Shown: in pieces, positions 44,067 through 55,086 of the stretch
Layout: each line of letters starts with the position of its first letter
How positions within the stretch are numbered: position 1 is the first letter of the stretch
The notes under the pieces: model-generated
Databases searched by the model: none
What the model was told of the DNA's origin: nothing
The model's input: only the letters and a program-made list of their open reading frames with translations
Assembly (NCBI RefSeq): GCF_900115555.1
Contig: NZ_FOWX01000009.1
Span: 1 to 64,000 of the forward strand
Origin: Pseudomonas borbori
Lineage (GTDB): Bacteria; Pseudomonadota; Gammaproteobacteria; Pseudomonadales; Pseudomonadaceae
Reading direction: 5' to 3'
DNA: 64,000 nucleotides
Position numbers and translations under genes: made by a program

Positions 44067-44924
44067 ATGTCGACTTGCCCGAGTCTGTTGATTGCCGGTT
44101 GCGGCGATGTCGGCACGCGCCTCGGCCTGCGTTTGGCGGCGGCGGGCTGGACGGTGCATGGTCTGCGCCGTGCAGTCGAGAAGCTGCCCGCGCCAATCCT
44201 GCCGGTTGCCGGCGATCTGCAGGCCGATGATTGTCCGCCGGCCTGGCCGGCGGGCGGGCTGGATTACCTGGTGTACTGCGCGGCGGCGAGCGTAGCCGAC
44301 GAGGCCGGTTACCGCGCCGCCTACGTCGACGGCCTGCGCCGGGTGCTCGGCTGGCTGACGCAGCATGGGCAGGCACCCAGGCGCCTGCTGTTCGTCTCCA
44401 GCAGCAGTGTCTATGGCCAGCAGGGCGGCGAGTGGATCGACGAGACTTCGCCGGCCGAGGCCAGCGGCTTTTCCGGGCGCATCATGCGCGAAGCCGAGCA
44501 ACTGGCTCTGCACAGCGGCATTGCCGCCAGCCTGGTGCGCCTGACCGGCCTCTACGGGCCGGGCCGGGAGTGGCTGCTCAATCAGGTGCGCCAGGGCTAC
44601 CGGGTGGCGAGCGAGCCGCCGCTGTACGGCAATCGGATCCATGTCGACGATGCCGCCGGCTTGCTGGCCTGCCTGCTGCAAGCCGATGCCCGCGGGCTGA
44701 GGCTGGCGGACTGTTATATCGGCGTCGACGATGAGCCGGCGCCGCTGCACGAAGTGGTGGCCTGGCTGCGCGGGCAGTTGGGCGTCAGCCACTGGGCCGA
44801 GCAGGCGACGGTGCGCCGCGCCGGCAGCAAACGCTGCAGCAACGCCCGGGCCCGGGCCCTGGGCTGGGCGCCGCAATACCCGAGCTATCGCGAAGGCTAC
44901 GCGGCGGTGCTGGCGCAGCCTTGA
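44067..44924 (+). CDS. NAD(P)-dependent epimerase/dehydratase-like SDR protein (YeeZ type)
   Basis: The 285-residue protein is an atypical extended SDR. The nucleotide motif is GCGDVGTRLG (about residues 11-20). The catalytic region has SSSSVYGQQGGEWIDE around 113-128 (serine and the Y of VYG) and a C-terminal substrate part with GNRIHVDDAAG. A very strong GGAGGGAGG site precedes the ATG. The substrate is unknown. The gene is divergent from oxyR and convergent with the lipoprotein gene. Confidence 0.8.
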   Translation: MSTCPSLLIAGCGDVGTRLGLRLAAAGWTVHGLRRAVEKLPAPILPVAGDLQADDCPPAWPAGGLDYLVYCAAASVADEAGYRAAYVDGLRRVLGWLTQHGQAPRRLLFVSSSSVYGQQGGEWIDETSPAEASGFSGRIMREAEQLALHSGIAASLVRLTGLYGPGREWLLNQVRQGYRVASEPPLYGNRIHVDDAAGLLACLLQADARGLRLADCYIGVDDEPAPLHEVVAWLRGQLGVSHWAEQATVRRAGSKRCSNARARALGWAPQYPSYREGYAAVLAQP

Positions 44925-44981
44925 GGTCGGCGTGGAGGTGATCCGGGGGGCAGGCCATGCATGCGCCGGATTGCCGCCGGG

Positions 44982-45722
44982 CTAGCGGCTGGTGCGCTCA
45001 AGCCGCCAGTGCAGTTCGCCCTTGTGGTAATCGGGCATTTCATCGCTCTGCGCGCGGTTGAGTGCGGCGAAGATGCTCAGGTAGTGGTCGTTGCGTTCGA
45101 ACAGCCAGGCCTGGCCCTGTTCGCCGAGTTGCAGCCAGACGCTGTCGAATTCGCCGCTCATCGCGGCGCAGTCGCCGGCCAGGCACAGGGCATAGCGTTC
45201 GGTGCCGGGCAGGCCTTCGACGCGGCCGTCAGGCTGGAACAGCACCAGACCACCTGCGCCCAGGCCTTGCCTGATCGTCCAGCTGCCGCCCAGGTAGGCG
45301 CTGTAGAGCGCTTGCTCGAAGCTCCTGCCCAGCGGGGCATCCACCGCTGCAGGCGTTGTCGGACGGGCAAAGCGTTGCTCCGGCCAGGTGTCGCTGGCGG
45401 CCTGCAGCAGGGTATCGCCGCTGAGGCTGAGCGATTCGTGATAGTCGGCGTAAAAATCGACCCGCCAGCGGTCTTCGTCCTCGTCGAGCAATTGGCCTTC
45501 GCCCTGCTCGAAACCGTTGCTGTAAGCGGCGAGCCGGCGTTGCGGCTGGATATGCCACTCCAGGTTGGGGCCATAGGCGAGCAGTGCTTCGCGCAGGTTG
45601 CCACCTTCGCTAGCGGCATCGATCGCCGCCTGGTTGATCCAGGTGCCGCTCGGGTCGCCAGGCTTGCCGGCACAGCCGCCGAGCAGCGAGGCGCCGAGTA
45701 ACACCGCGAGAAGGGGGCGCAT
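44982..45722 (-). CDS. Putative lipoprotein of unknown function
   Basis: The 246-residue protein begins MRPLLAVLLGASLLGGC, a lipoprotein signal with the lipobox LGGC (cysteine at residue 17). Position 2 after cysteine is Ala, so outer-membrane sorting is likely. The mature part is rich in W, Y, D and E with a repeated beta-strand feel (GTWINQAA, DRWRVDFYADYHESLSLSGD, GSWTIRQGLGAGGLVLF). I do not recognise the family. AAGGA stands 7 nt before the ATG at 45722, which decides the start against a longer reading. Confidence 0.7.
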   Translation of the reverse strand: MRPLLAVLLGASLLGGCAGKPGDPSGTWINQAAIDAASEGGNLREALLAYGPNLEWHIQPQRRLAAYSNGFEQGEGQLLDEDEDRWRVDFYADYHESLSLSGDTLLQAASDTWPEQRFARPTTPAAVDAPLGRSFEQALYSAYLGGSWTIRQGLGAGGLVLFQPDGRVEGLPGTERYALCLAGDCAAMSGEFDSVWLQLGEQGQAWLFERNDHYLSIFAALNRAQSDEMPDYHKGELHWRLERTSR

Positions 45723-45774
45723 GGGCCATTCCTTGTGCAAGAAGAATGGCGGGGCAGCGCGCCCCGCCGGAGAC

Positions 45775-46155
45775 TTATTCGAGGACCAGGATCGCGTCCA
45801 TTTCCACTTGGGCGCCCTTCGGCAGCGCTGCTACGCCGATGGCGGCGCGGGCCGGATAGGGTTGCTGGAAGTAGCGGCCCATGACTTCGTTGACGGTGGC
45901 GAAATGCGCCAGGTCGGTGAGGAAGATGTTCAGCTTGACCACGTCCTTGAACGAGCCGCCAGCGGCTTCCATGACCGCCTTGAGGTTCTCGAAGACCTGC
46001 ACGGTCTGGGCTTCGAAGCCTTCGACCAGTTCCATGGTCTGCGGGTCCAGCGGGATCTGCCCGGACATATAGACGGTGTTGCCGGCCTTGATCGCCTGGG
46101 AATAGGTGCCGATGGCTGCCGGGGCTTTTTCGCTGTTGATGACGCTCTTGCTCAT
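45775..46155 (-). CDS. ridA: RidA family reactive-intermediate deaminase
   Basis: The 126-residue protein belongs to the YjgF/YER057c/UK114 family. It has [16 protein letters not shown] near residues 29-44 and the conserved active-site arginine in [16 protein letters not shown] near 104. It hydrolyses reactive enamine/imine intermediates released by PLP enzymes such as threonine dehydratase. AAGGAG precedes the ATG. It lies just downstream of spoT on the same strand, as in other pseudomonads. Confidence 0.93.
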   Translation of the reverse strand: MSKSVINSEKAPAAIGTYSQAIKAGNTVYMSGQIPLDPQTMELVEGFEAQTVQVFENLKAVMEAAGGSFKDVVKLNIFLTDLAHFATVNEVMGRYFQQPYPARAAIGVAALPKGAQVEMDAILVLE

Positions 46156-46318
46156 GGGGACTCCTTGGAAGAAGCAGCTTCAAGCGGCAAGGCGGATGGC
46201 CGCCCCCTCAAGCTGCAAGTAAAAACGGGTATCAGGCTACAGGCTGCAAGCCAGGGGCTGCAAGGGGCGGGGGCTGTTGCTTGTGGCTGCGGGGCGGTCA
46301 TCCGCTTTGGTACTGCCG

Positions 46319-48427
46319 TCAGGCTCTTACCCGGGTGATGCGCATCACGCCCTTGAGCGCGCGCAGCTTCTTGATCACCCGGGCCAGGTGGATGCGGTCA
46401 TGCACGCTGACCACCAGTTGCACGACGCTGATACGGCCGTCGCGCTCGTCCATGCTGATCTTCTCGATATTGCCGTCGGCGGCGTTGACGCTGCCGGCCA
46501 GCAGGGCGATCAGGCCGCGCTGATGCTCCAGCTCGATGCGTAGTTCGACGTTGAATTCGCCGACCACGTCCTTGGCCCAGGACAGCTGGATGCACTTTTC
46601 CGGGTTGTGGCGGATCTCGCCGATGTTCCTGCAGCTGTCCAGGTGCACCACCATGCCCTTGCCGGCGGAAAGGTGGCCGACGATCGGGTCGCCGGGAATC
46701 GGCGTGCAGCACTTGGCGTAGCTCAGCACCAAGCCTTCGGTGCCGCGGATCGCCAGCGGCCCTTCGGCGCTCGGCAGCTGCTCGCCGTCGCTGGCCAGCA
46801 GGCGGCGCGCCACCACGTAGGCCATGCGGTTGCCCAGGCCGATGTCTTCCAGCAGATCCTCGATCACTTCCAGGCGATATTCGCCAAGCACCGCCTGCAC
46901 GCGCTCGGGAACCAGCTTGTCCAGGTGGCTATCGAAGCCGGTCAGGACCTTGTTCAGCAGGCGCTCGCCGAGGCTGATCGACTCCGAGCGGCGCTGCAGT
47001 TTGAGGGCGTGGCGAATGTGCGTGCGCGCCTTGCCGGTGACCACGAAATTCAGCCAGGCCGGGTTCGGCCGTGCGCCGGGGGCGCTGACGATCTCCACGG
47101 TGGCGCCGCTTTGCAGCGGTTCGGAGAGCGGCGCCAGGCGGCGGTTGATGCGGCAGGCGATGCAGGTATTGCCGACATCGGTGTGCACCGCGTAGGCGAA
47201 ATCGACCGCAGTCGAGCCCTTGGGCAGCTCCATGATGCGGCCCTTGGGCGTGAACACATAGACCTCGTCGGGGAACAGGTCGATCTTCACGCTCTCGATG
47301 AATTCCAGCGAGTTGCCGGCGCGCTGCTGCATCTCCAGCACGCCCTTGACCCACTGGCGGGCGCGGGCGTGGGTGCCTTTGGGCTGGTCTTCTTCGTTGG
47401 ATTTGTACAGCCAGTGCGCGGCGATGCCGTTATTGGCCATTTCTTCCATCTCGCGGGTGCGGATCTGGATCTCGATGGGCACGCCGTGCATGCCGAACAG
47501 CGTGGTATGCAGCGACTGGTAGCCGTTGGCCTTGGGTATCGCGATGTAGTCCTTGAAGCGTCCGGGCAGCGGCTTGTACAGGTTGTGCACGGCGCCGAGC
47601 ACGCGGTAGCAGGTGTCGACCTTGTCGACCACGATGCGAAAAGCGTAGACGTCCATGATTTCGTTGAACGCCCGACGTTTGCCGCGCATCTTCTGATAGA
47701 TGCCGTAGAGGTGCTTTTCGCGGCCGAGTACCTCGCCCTCCAGGCCTTCGCGGGCCAGGCAGTGGGTCAGCGACTCCTCGATCTTGTTGACGATTTCCTT
47801 GCGGTTGCCACGGGCGCGGCGCACCGCCGCGCGGATGCGTTCGGAGCGCATCGGGTGCATTGCCTTGAAACCCAGGTCCTCGAATTCCACGCGCATGCTG
47901 TGCATGCCCAGGCGGTTGGCGATGGGGGCGTAGATTTCCAGGGTTTCCTTGGCGATGCGCCGGCGCTTCTCGCCGGACAGCACTTCCAGGGTGCGCATGT
48001 TGTGCAGGCGGTCGGCCAGCTTGACCAGGATCACGCGGATGTCGCGGGCCATGGCCATGGCCATCTTCTGGAAGTTCTCGGCCTGCGCCTCGGCCTTGGT
48101 TTCGAAGTTCATCTGGGTCAGCTTGCTGACCCCGTCGACCAGTTCGGCCACGGTCTCGCCGAACTGCGCATTGAGCGCTTCCTTGGCGATGCCGGTGTCT
48201 TCGATCACGTCATGCAGCATGGCCGCCATCAGGCTCTGATGGTCCATGTGCATGTCGGCCAGGATATTCGCCACCGCCAGCGGATGGGTGACGTAGGCTT
48301 CGCCGCTGCGCCGACGCTGGCCGTCGTGGGCCTGTTCGGCGTAGAAGTAGGCGCGACGAACCAGATTGACCTGGTCGTTATCCAGGTAGCTCGACAGTCG
48401 ATCGGCGAAGGCGTCTATGCTCGGCAT
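46319..48427 (-). CDS. spoT: Bifunctional (p)ppGpp synthetase/hydrolase SpoT
   Basis: The 702-residue enzyme has an HD hydrolase domain (about 25-175; the HD pair at 72-73 in LHDVIEDTG), a RelA-type synthetase domain (about 235-345; REKHLYGIYQKMRGK, VDVYAFRIVV-like strand), a TGS domain (about 385-445; VYVFTPKGRIMELPKGSTAVDFAY) and a C-terminal ACT domain (about 625-700). It makes and breaks (p)ppGpp during starvation. GGAGG precedes the ATG. It follows rpoZ and gmk in the usual order. Confidence 0.97.
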   Translation of the reverse strand: MPSIDAFADRLSSYLDNDQVNLVRRAYFYAEQAHDGQRRRSGEAYVTHPLAVANILADMHMDHQSLMAAMLHDVIEDTGIAKEALNAQFGETVAELVDGVSKLTQMNFETKAEAQAENFQKMAMAMARDIRVILVKLADRLHNMRTLEVLSGEKRRRIAKETLEIYAPIANRLGMHSMRVEFEDLGFKAMHPMRSERIRAAVRRARGNRKEIVNKIEESLTHCLAREGLEGEVLGREKHLYGIYQKMRGKRRAFNEIMDVYAFRIVVDKVDTCYRVLGAVHNLYKPLPGRFKDYIAIPKANGYQSLHTTLFGMHGVPIEIQIRTREMEEMANNGIAAHWLYKSNEEDQPKGTHARARQWVKGVLEMQQRAGNSLEFIESVKIDLFPDEVYVFTPKGRIMELPKGSTAVDFAYAVHTDVGNTCIACRINRRLAPLSEPLQSGATVEIVSAPGARPNPAWLNFVVTGKARTHIRHALKLQRRSESISLGERLLNKVLTGFDSHLDKLVPERVQAVLGEYRLEVIEDLLEDIGLGNRMAYVVARRLLASDGEQLPSAEGPLAIRGTEGLVLSYAKCCTPIPGDPIVGHLSAGKGMVVHLDSCRNIGEIRHNPEKCIQLSWAKDVVGEFNVELRIELEHQRGLIALLAGSVNAADGNIEKISMDERDGRISVVQLVVSVHDRIHLARVIKKLRALKGVMRITRVRA

Positions 48428-48487
48428 GGATGACCTCCCAGCCGACTCTTGTGACCCTGCGCCGTATGACGTCGACCAGGCATAGGC

Positions 48488-48751
48488 TTACAGAGGCTCG
48501 TTGGCCTCATCCTCGAAGGCCGCGAACAGCGGCTCTTCTTCGATGATTTCGTCCTGGGCGATGACGTCGTAGCTCATCATGCCCGCGGCGATTTCACGCA
48601 GAGCGACCACGGTGGGCTTGTCATTTTCCCACGCCAGCTTCGGCTCTTTGCCGCCGGTGGCGAGCTGGCGCGAACGCTTGGTGGCGAGCATGACCAGTTC
48701 AAAACGGTTCTCAACGTGTTCCAGGCAATCTTCGACGGTAACGCGAGCCAT
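48488..48751 (-). CDS. rpoZ: RNA polymerase omega subunit
   Basis: The 87-residue subunit starts [20 protein letters not shown], the usual N terminus, followed by [13 protein letters not shown] and [13 protein letters not shown]. It helps assemble RNA polymerase and is part of the ppGpp-binding site 1 in related bacteria. Its position next to spoT is conserved. The ATG at 48751 is family-typical; an open frame runs upstream from 48826 without similarity. Confidence 0.97.
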   Translation of the reverse strand: MARVTVEDCLEHVENRFELVMLATKRSRQLATGGKEPKLAWENDKPTVVALREIAAGMMSYDVIAQDEIIEEEPLFAAFEDEANEPL

Positions 48752-48832
48752 GGTCTTCCTCGTAGCGAATGCAAAATAAGGCCGGCCCAGAGGGGCGAGC
48801 GGACTGAGTAGTTTAGTTACGCCCACGGGGCA

Positions 48833-48905
48833 GCCGCAAGCTTTAAGCTACAGGCGGCAAGAAAATACCCAAACACCGCCGCTCCTGCAGCTTACAGCCT
48901 GCAGC
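48833..48905. repeat. Degenerate CAAGCT/CAGCTG repeats between gmk and rpoZ
   Basis: GCAAGCTTTAAGCTACAGG at the left and CAGCTTACAGCCTGCAGCTG at the right are made of the same short words in opposite orientation. A similar stretch (GCTTCAAGCGGCAAGG to GGCTACAGGCTGCAAG) lies between ridA and spoT at 46183-46265. These look like members of one dispersed Pseudomonas repeat group. Confidence 0.45.
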
Positions 48906-48910
48906 TGCCA

Positions 48911-49600
<690 letters not shown>

Positions 49601-50464
49601 TTACTCGATGTTCTGCACTTGTTCGCGCATCTGCTCGATCAGTACCTTGAGGTTGACCGCCGCCTGGGTGCTGCGGGTGTCGAAGGCCTTGGAGCCGAGG
49701 GTGTTGGCTTCGCGGTTGAGTTCCTGCATCAGGAAGTCCAGGCGCCGGCCGGCTGCGCCACCGCTCTTGAGTACGCGGCGCACTTCGCTGACGTGGGTGC
49801 TCAGGCGATCCAGCTCTTCGGCGACATCGCTTTTCTGCGCGAGCATCACCAGTTCCTGCTCCAGGCGCTGTGGGTCGAGTTCGGCCTGCAGCTCGGCGCT
49901 GCGGTCGAGGATTTTCTGCCGTTGCGTGGCGAGCATCTGCGGCACCAGTTCGCGCAGGGCCGCGACTTCGCCGTCAATGCTGTCCAGGCGCTCGTTGAGC
50001 AGTTTGGCCAGCTCGATGCCTTCGCGCGAGCGGCTTTGCTTGAGCTCGTCCAGTGCTTGCTTGAACAGGCCCAGGGCGGTTTTGTTGAGTGCTTGCGGGT
50101 CGGCGGCGTCGGCGACCAATACCCCTGGCCAGCTCAGGACTTCCAGCGGATTGAGTGGCGCCGGGTGCTTGATCAGGCTGGCGACGCTCTCGGCGGCGGC
50201 GACCAGTTGGGCGGCGCGTTCGTGATCCACCTGCAGCGGTTTGCCGGCGCTGTCTTCGGCGAAGCGCAGGGTGCATTCGACTTTGCCGCGCGACAGACCA
50301 TTGCGCAGCGCCTCGCGCACCGCGCCTTCGAGGTCGCGGAAGCTTTCCGGCAGACGCAGGTGCGGCTCCAGATAGCGGTGATTGACCGAGCGCAGTTCCC
50401 AGCTCAGGGTGCCATTGGTTCCGGCCTGCTCGGCGCGGGCGAAGGCAGTCATGCTGTGGATCAT
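49601..50464 (-). CDS. yicC: YicC family endoribonuclease
   Basis: The 287-residue protein starts [13 protein letters not shown], the invariant YicC N terminus, with [21 protein letters not shown] after it. The C-terminal DUF1732 part has [23 protein letters not shown]. coli YicC is an endoribonuclease that affects small RNA turnover. GAGG precedes the ATG. It is divergent from rph, another RNA-processing gene, and lies upstream of gmk. Confidence 0.93.
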   Translation of the reverse strand: MIHSMTAFARAEQAGTNGTLSWELRSVNHRYLEPHLRLPESFRDLEGAVREALRNGLSRGKVECTLRFAEDSAGKPLQVDHERAAQLVAAAESVASLIKHPAPLNPLEVLSWPGVLVADAADPQALNKTALGLFKQALDELKQSRSREGIELAKLLNERLDSIDGEVAALRELVPQMLATQRQKILDRSAELQAELDPQRLEQELVMLAQKSDVAEELDRLSTHVSEVRRVLKSGGAAGRRLDFLMQELNREANTLGSKAFDTRSTQAAVNLKVLIEQMREQVQNIE

Positions 50465-50539
50465 GGGCGAACCTCGCGGAAAGTCGGTACGAAAGGCGCG
50501 AGATTGTAGCGCAGTGCGTCGGCCGCTCCCAATTCGGCA

Positions 50540-50568
50540 TGTCGTTGCTGGCGTGCGGCCCCTATAAT
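50540..50568 (+). promoter_or_regulatory. Probable rph promoter
   Basis: A perfect -10 TATAAT lies at 50563-50568, 36 nt upstream of the rph start. The -35 is poor (TGTCGT at 50540-50545 with 17-nt spacing). Confidence 0.5.
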
Positions 50569-50604
50569 GGCCCGCAGATTTCTATTCAGAGCAGGTATTC
50601 CTCG

Positions 50605-51327
50605 ATGAAACGTCCCAGTGGCCGCAGCGCCGATCAGTTGCGCTCGATCCGTATCACCCGCAACTACACCAAGCATGCCGAAGGCTCGGTGCTGGTGGAA
50701 TTCGGCGACACCAAGGTGATCTGCACGGTCAGCGTCGAGTCGGGCGTGCCGCGCTTCCTCAAGGGCCAGGGCCAGGGCTGGTTGACCGCCGAGTACGGCA
50801 TGCTGCCACGCGCCACCGGCGAGCGTAACCAGCGCGAGGCCAGCCGCGGCAAGCAGGGCGGACGCACCCTGGAAATCCAGCGCCTGATCGGCCGCTCGCT
50901 GCGCGCCGCGCTGGATATGAGCAAGCTGGGCGAAAACACCCTGTACGTCGACTGCGACGTGATCCAGGCCGATGGTGGTACCCGTACGGCATCGATCACC
51001 GGCGCCATGGTGGCGCTGAACGACGCGCTGAAAGCGATCAAGAAACGTGGCGGCCTGAAGGGCGGCGATCCGCTCAAGCAGATGATCGCCGCGGTGTCGG
51101 TCGGCATGTACCAGGGCGAGCCGGTGCTTGACCTGGATTACCTGGAAGACTCCGCCGCGGAAACCGACCTGAACGTGGTGATGACCAGTGCCGGCGGTTT
51201 CATCGAGGTGCAGGGCACCGCCGAAGGCGCGCCGTTCCAGCCGCAGGAGTTGAATGCGATGCTGGCATTGGCGCAAAAAGGCGTGAATGAACTGTTCGAG
51301 TTGCAGCTGGCGGCATTGGCCGACTAG
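50605..51327 (+). CDS. rph: Ribonuclease PH
   Basis: The 240-residue phosphorolytic 3'-5' exoribonuclease trims tRNA 3' ends. The family start [21 protein letters not shown] and the core segments [35 protein letters not shown] and [19 protein letters not shown] (phosphate-binding and catalytic region) are present. The ATG at 50605 gives the normal length. Divergent from yicC. Confidence 0.97.
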   Translation: MKRPSGRSADQLRSIRITRNYTKHAEGSVLVEFGDTKVICTVSVESGVPRFLKGQGQGWLTAEYGMLPRATGERNQREASRGKQGGRTLEIQRLIGRSLRAALDMSKLGENTLYVDCDVIQADGGTRTASITGAMVALNDALKAIKKRGGLKGGDPLKQMIAAVSVGMYQGEPVLDLDYLEDSAAETDLNVVMTSAGGFIEVQGTAEGAPFQPQELNAMLALAQKGVNELFELQLAALAD

Positions 51328-51451
51328 AACTGATTGGCCGTTGAGCACCGGCGCGAGCGCCGACCGGGCGGAGCCGTCCGGTTGGGGTGGAATCGACTAT
51401 AACGTCACATGGGCATAATGGTTTTGCAGCGATCTGCTAAGGAGGGTAACG

Positions 51452-51823
51452 ATGGACGAAAACATGCAAACCCCGGTGCCGACACCCGGTCAGGAGGCCC
51501 GTCAGTGGGCGATGTTCTGTCACTTCGCCGCGTTCCTGGGGCTGGCGTTCCCCTTCGGTAATCTGCTCGGGCCGTTGATTATCTGGCAGATCAAGAAGGA
51601 TCTCGACCCTTTCGTCGACCAGCAGGGCAAGGAAGCATTGAATTTCCAGATCAGCGTGTCATTGGCGGTGGTGCTGTGCTTCCTGCTGATGGTGGTAGTG
51701 ATCGGCTTCCCGCTGCTGGTGCTGGTGGGGGTGGGCGCTCTGGTGCTGACCATTATCGCCGGGATCAAGGCCAACGAAGGCCAGGCGTATCGCTACCCCT
51801 TCAGCTGGCGCCTGGTGAAGTAA
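51452..51823 (+). CDS. DUF4870 domain membrane protein
   Basis: The 123-residue protein has a short polar N terminus (MDENMQTPVPTPGQEARQW) and three to four hydrophobic helices (about 23-46, 64-84, 86-107). Between the first two, LIIWQIKKDLDPFVDQQGKEALNFQ is the DUF4870/Tic20-like signature. Members are small inner-membrane proteins of unknown function. AAGGAGGG precedes the ATG. It is a single gene with a good terminator. Confidence 0.85.
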   Translation: MDENMQTPVPTPGQEARQWAMFCHFAAFLGLAFPFGNLLGPLIIWQIKKDLDPFVDQQGKEALNFQISVSLAVVLCFLLMVVVIGFPLLVLVGVGALVLTIIAGIKANEGQAYRYPFSWRLVK

Positions 51824-51842
51824 GCCTCGCAGCAGAAACAAC

Positions 51843-51864
51843 AAAGCCGGCGGATGCCGGCTTT
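51843..51864. terminator. Bidirectional terminator between the DUF4870 gene and crc
   Basis: AAAGCCGGC and GCCGGCTTT form a 9-bp stem with a GGAT loop; ATTGTTT follows on the plus strand and GTTG on the minus strand, so it can serve both convergent genes. Confidence 0.8.
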
Positions 51865-51883
51865 ATTGTTTCTGCTGGTCGCG

Positions 51884-52663
51884 TTAGACGCTGAGAATCC
51901 AGTCGTAATCGACGATCAGCGGCGCATGCTGGGAGAAGCGTGGCTGCCGCGGCAGGCGCGCGGTGCGCACGCTGCGGCGCATGCCGGGGGTGAGCAGGTG
52001 GTAGTCGAAGCGATAGCCCAGGTTGAGCAGTTCGGCCTGCTCGCTGTCCGCCCACCAACTGAACTGGTCGCCCTCACGGCTGACTTCGCGCAGGGCATCG
52101 ACGTAGCCCATGCTGCCGATCACTTCATCCATCCAGGCCCGCTCCGGAGCGAGGAAACCCGGTGATTGCTGGCAGTCGCGCCAGTTCTTCACATCGAGCT
52201 TCTGGTGCGCCACGTACAGCGAGCCGCAATAGATGTACTCGCGACGCTTGCGCCGTTGCTTGTCCAGGTAATGGGTGAAGTCGTCCATGAACTTGAATTT
52301 CTGATTCAAGCTCTCGTCGCCGCCCTGCCCGGATGGCAGCAGCAGGGTGGCGATACTCACCTTGTCGAAATCGGCCTGCAGGTAGCGCCCGTAGCGATCG
52401 GCCATTTCAAAGCCGAGACCGCTGATTACCGCCTTGGGTTGCAACCGCGAATACAGTGCCACGCCACCTTGGCTTGGTACTTCGGCATCGCAGGCATAGA
52501 GGAAATAGCCATCCAGTTGGAAGGCCTGGTCGTCCAGTTCGAAGGCGGAGGCGCGGGTGTCCTGCAGGCAGATGACGTCGGCATTCTGTGCTTGCAGCCA
52601 ACTGAGCAAACCGCGCTCGACTGCAGCATGAATACCATTCACGTTCACACTGATGATCCGCAT
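51884..52663 (-). CDS. crc: Catabolite repression control protein Crc
   Basis: The 259-residue protein has the exonuclease III/AP-endonuclease fold and the exact length of Pseudomonas Crc. It starts MRIISVNVNGIHAAVERGL. Catalytic features of true exonuclease III are altered: LQDTR replaces the usual LQETK and the closing SQHAPLIVDY replaces the SDHxPV-type motif, fitting the lack of nuclease activity known for Crc. Crc works with Hfq to block translation of mRNAs that carry AAnAAnAA motifs, such as those seen here before dctP and glcA. It is divergent from pyrE. Confidence 0.95.
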   Translation of the reverse strand: MRIISVNVNGIHAAVERGLLSWLQAQNADVICLQDTRASAFELDDQAFQLDGYFLYACDAEVPSQGGVALYSRLQPKAVISGLGFEMADRYGRYLQADFDKVSIATLLLPSGQGGDESLNQKFKFMDDFTHYLDKQRRKRREYIYCGSLYVAHQKLDVKNWRDCQQSPGFLAPERAWMDEVIGSMGYVDALREVSREGDQFSWWADSEQAELLNLGYRFDYHLLTPGMRRSVRTARLPRQPRFSQHAPLIVDYDWILSV

Positions 52664-52756
52664 AAATGGCCCCTAAAAACACGTGCGTGTATGATACCCG
52701 AGCTCGTCTCCAATAAGCTAAATTCCTAGCTAAATCCGTGCCGTCCGGGACTTTTC

Positions 52757-53398
52757 ATGCAAGCGTACCAGCGCGACTTCATTCGTTTTGCCATTGAGCG
52801 CGGGGTTCTGCGCTTCGGTCAGTTCACCCTCAAGTCGGGGCGTATCAGCCCGTACTTCTTCAATGCCGGGCTGTTCGACAGCGGTCTGGCGCTGGCCCGG
52901 CTGGGGCGCTTTTACGCCGCCGCGGTGGTCGACAGCGGTATTCCCTTCGATGTGTTGTTCGGCCCGGCCTACAAGGGTATCCCGTTGGCGGCGACCACCG
53001 CGGTGGCGCTGGCCGAGCATCATCAGCGCGATGTGCCCTGGTGTTTCAACCGCAAGGAGGCCAAGGACCACGGCGAAGGCGGCAGCCTGGTCGGTGCGAC
53101 GCTGGCTGGCAAGGTGCTGATCGTCGACGACGTGATCACTGCCGGCACGGCGATCCGCGAGGTGATGCAGATCATCCAGGCCCAGGGCGCGCAAGCCGCG
53201 GGCGTGCTGATTGCGTTGAATCGTCAGGAACGTGGTCAGGGCGAGTTGTCGGCGATCCAGGAGGTCGAGCGCGATTTCGGCATGCCGGTGGTGAGCATCG
53301 TGTCGCTCGAGCTGGTGCTGGAATACCTGGCAGACGATGCCGAACTCAAGCAGTATCTGCCGGCGGTGCAAGCCTACCGCGCCGAATATGGAATCTGA
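52757..53398 (+). CDS. pyrE: Orotate phosphoribosyltransferase
   Basis: The 213-residue enzyme makes orotidine 5'-phosphate in pyrimidine synthesis. The PRPP-binding motif [13 protein letters not shown] is at about residues 120-132, and [19 protein letters not shown] near 23-41 and the flexible loop [11 protein letters not shown] near 99-109 are standard. A TATGAT at 52690-52695 may be the -10 of its promoter. It is divergent from crc, as usual in pseudomonads. Confidence 0.97.
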   Translation: MQAYQRDFIRFAIERGVLRFGQFTLKSGRISPYFFNAGLFDSGLALARLGRFYAAAVVDSGIPFDVLFGPAYKGIPLAATTAVALAEHHQRDVPWCFNRKEAKDHGEGGSLVGATLAGKVLIVDDVITAGTAIREVMQIIQAQGAQAAGVLIALNRQERGQGELSAIQEVERDFGMPVVSIVSLELVLEYLADDAELKQYLPAVQAYRAEYGI

Positions 53399-53423
53399 CT
53401 CCTCGACTTAGGGTGCTGTCTCG

Positions 53424-54017
53424 ATGCGCAAGCCGACTCTGCTCCGCTGTTCGCTGTTGTTCGGTTTGCTGCTGCCGATTGTTGCGGGCGCCACTGAGTT
53501 GTATCGCTATACCGATGATCAGGGCGTTACCGTGCTCGGTCGTCAGGGCGTGCCGCCGGAGTTCATCGGCAAGGGCTATGAGGTACTCAATGATCAGGGG
53601 CGGGTGATCAAGGTCATTCCGCCGGCCCCGAGCGCCGAGGAGATGCAGCGCTTGCTGGCTGACAAGGCCCGTGCCAACTCCGATGCCCAGTTATTGCGCC
53701 TGTACAGCACACCCGAAGACATCGATCGGGCCCGTGATCGCAAGCTGGCCGAGCTGGATGGGTTGATCGGCGTGGCGCGCAGCAATCTGCAATCGGCGCG
53801 CATGCAGCAGGGCAACCTGCAGAGCCAGGCGGCGGATCATGAGCGTGCCGGGCGCGCCGTACCGGAGCATCTGCTGGCGCAGATCGACAATCAGAAGGAT
53901 GAACAGCTGCGCCAGTACAAGGACATTGCCCGCTACCAGGAAGCGCGCAAACAGGCCCAGGACAGCTTTGCCGCCGATCGCCAGCGTCTCGCCGAACTGC
54001 TGGGCAGGCGGCGCTAG
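53424..54017 (+). CDS. DUF4124 domain protein with C-terminal coiled coil
   Basis: The 197-residue protein has a signal peptide (about 1-23, ending VAGA), a DUF4124 segment (TELYRYTDDQGVTVLGRQGVP, about 24-43) and a helical C-terminal half rich in Q, R, A and D (about 100-195) that is likely a coiled coil. It is probably periplasmic. Function unknown; it shares the DUF4124 module with the M23 peptidase at 18605-19501. It starts 25 nt after pyrE and could be co-transcribed. Confidence 0.8.
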   Translation: MRKPTLLRCSLLFGLLLPIVAGATELYRYTDDQGVTVLGRQGVPPEFIGKGYEVLNDQGRVIKVIPPAPSAEEMQRLLADKARANSDAQLLRLYSTPEDIDRARDRKLAELDGLIGVARSNLQSARMQQGNLQSQAADHERAGRAVPEHLLAQIDNQKDEQLRQYKDIARYQEARKQAQDSFAADRQRLAELLGRRR

Positions 54018-54076
54018 GAGGCTGTCCGAGCCGGCAGATTCTCTGCAGCGTCGTAGCTGGATAAGCCTGGGCGCAA

Positions 54077-54097
54077 TCCGGGAAACCCTCTCCCGGA
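54077..54097. repeat. REP-like hairpin between convergent genes
   Basis: TCCGGGA and TCCCGGA surround a 7-nt loop within a GTAGCTGGATAAGCCTGGGC-type stretch beginning near 54053. It lies between the DUF4124 gene and argB and may serve as a transcription end. Confidence 0.5.
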
Positions 54098-54156
54098 CTA
54101 CCCTGGAGCCCGCTCCATGAATATAGGCAGGCCGTGGTCTGTGCGAGCGGATGCGC

Positions 54157-55086
<930 letters not shown>

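Noticed and set aside
43014..44876. Minus-strand 620-codon frame across oxyR and the SDR gene
   Set aside because: Shadow frame; OxyR with C199 and C208 is convincing in the other frame.
46607..48433. Long plus-strand open frame opposite spoT (608 codons)
   Set aside because: Antisense shadow of spoT with biased composition and no recognisable motif.
51884..52663. Functional exonuclease III
   Set aside because: Length and sequence match Crc, and key catalytic positions are replaced.
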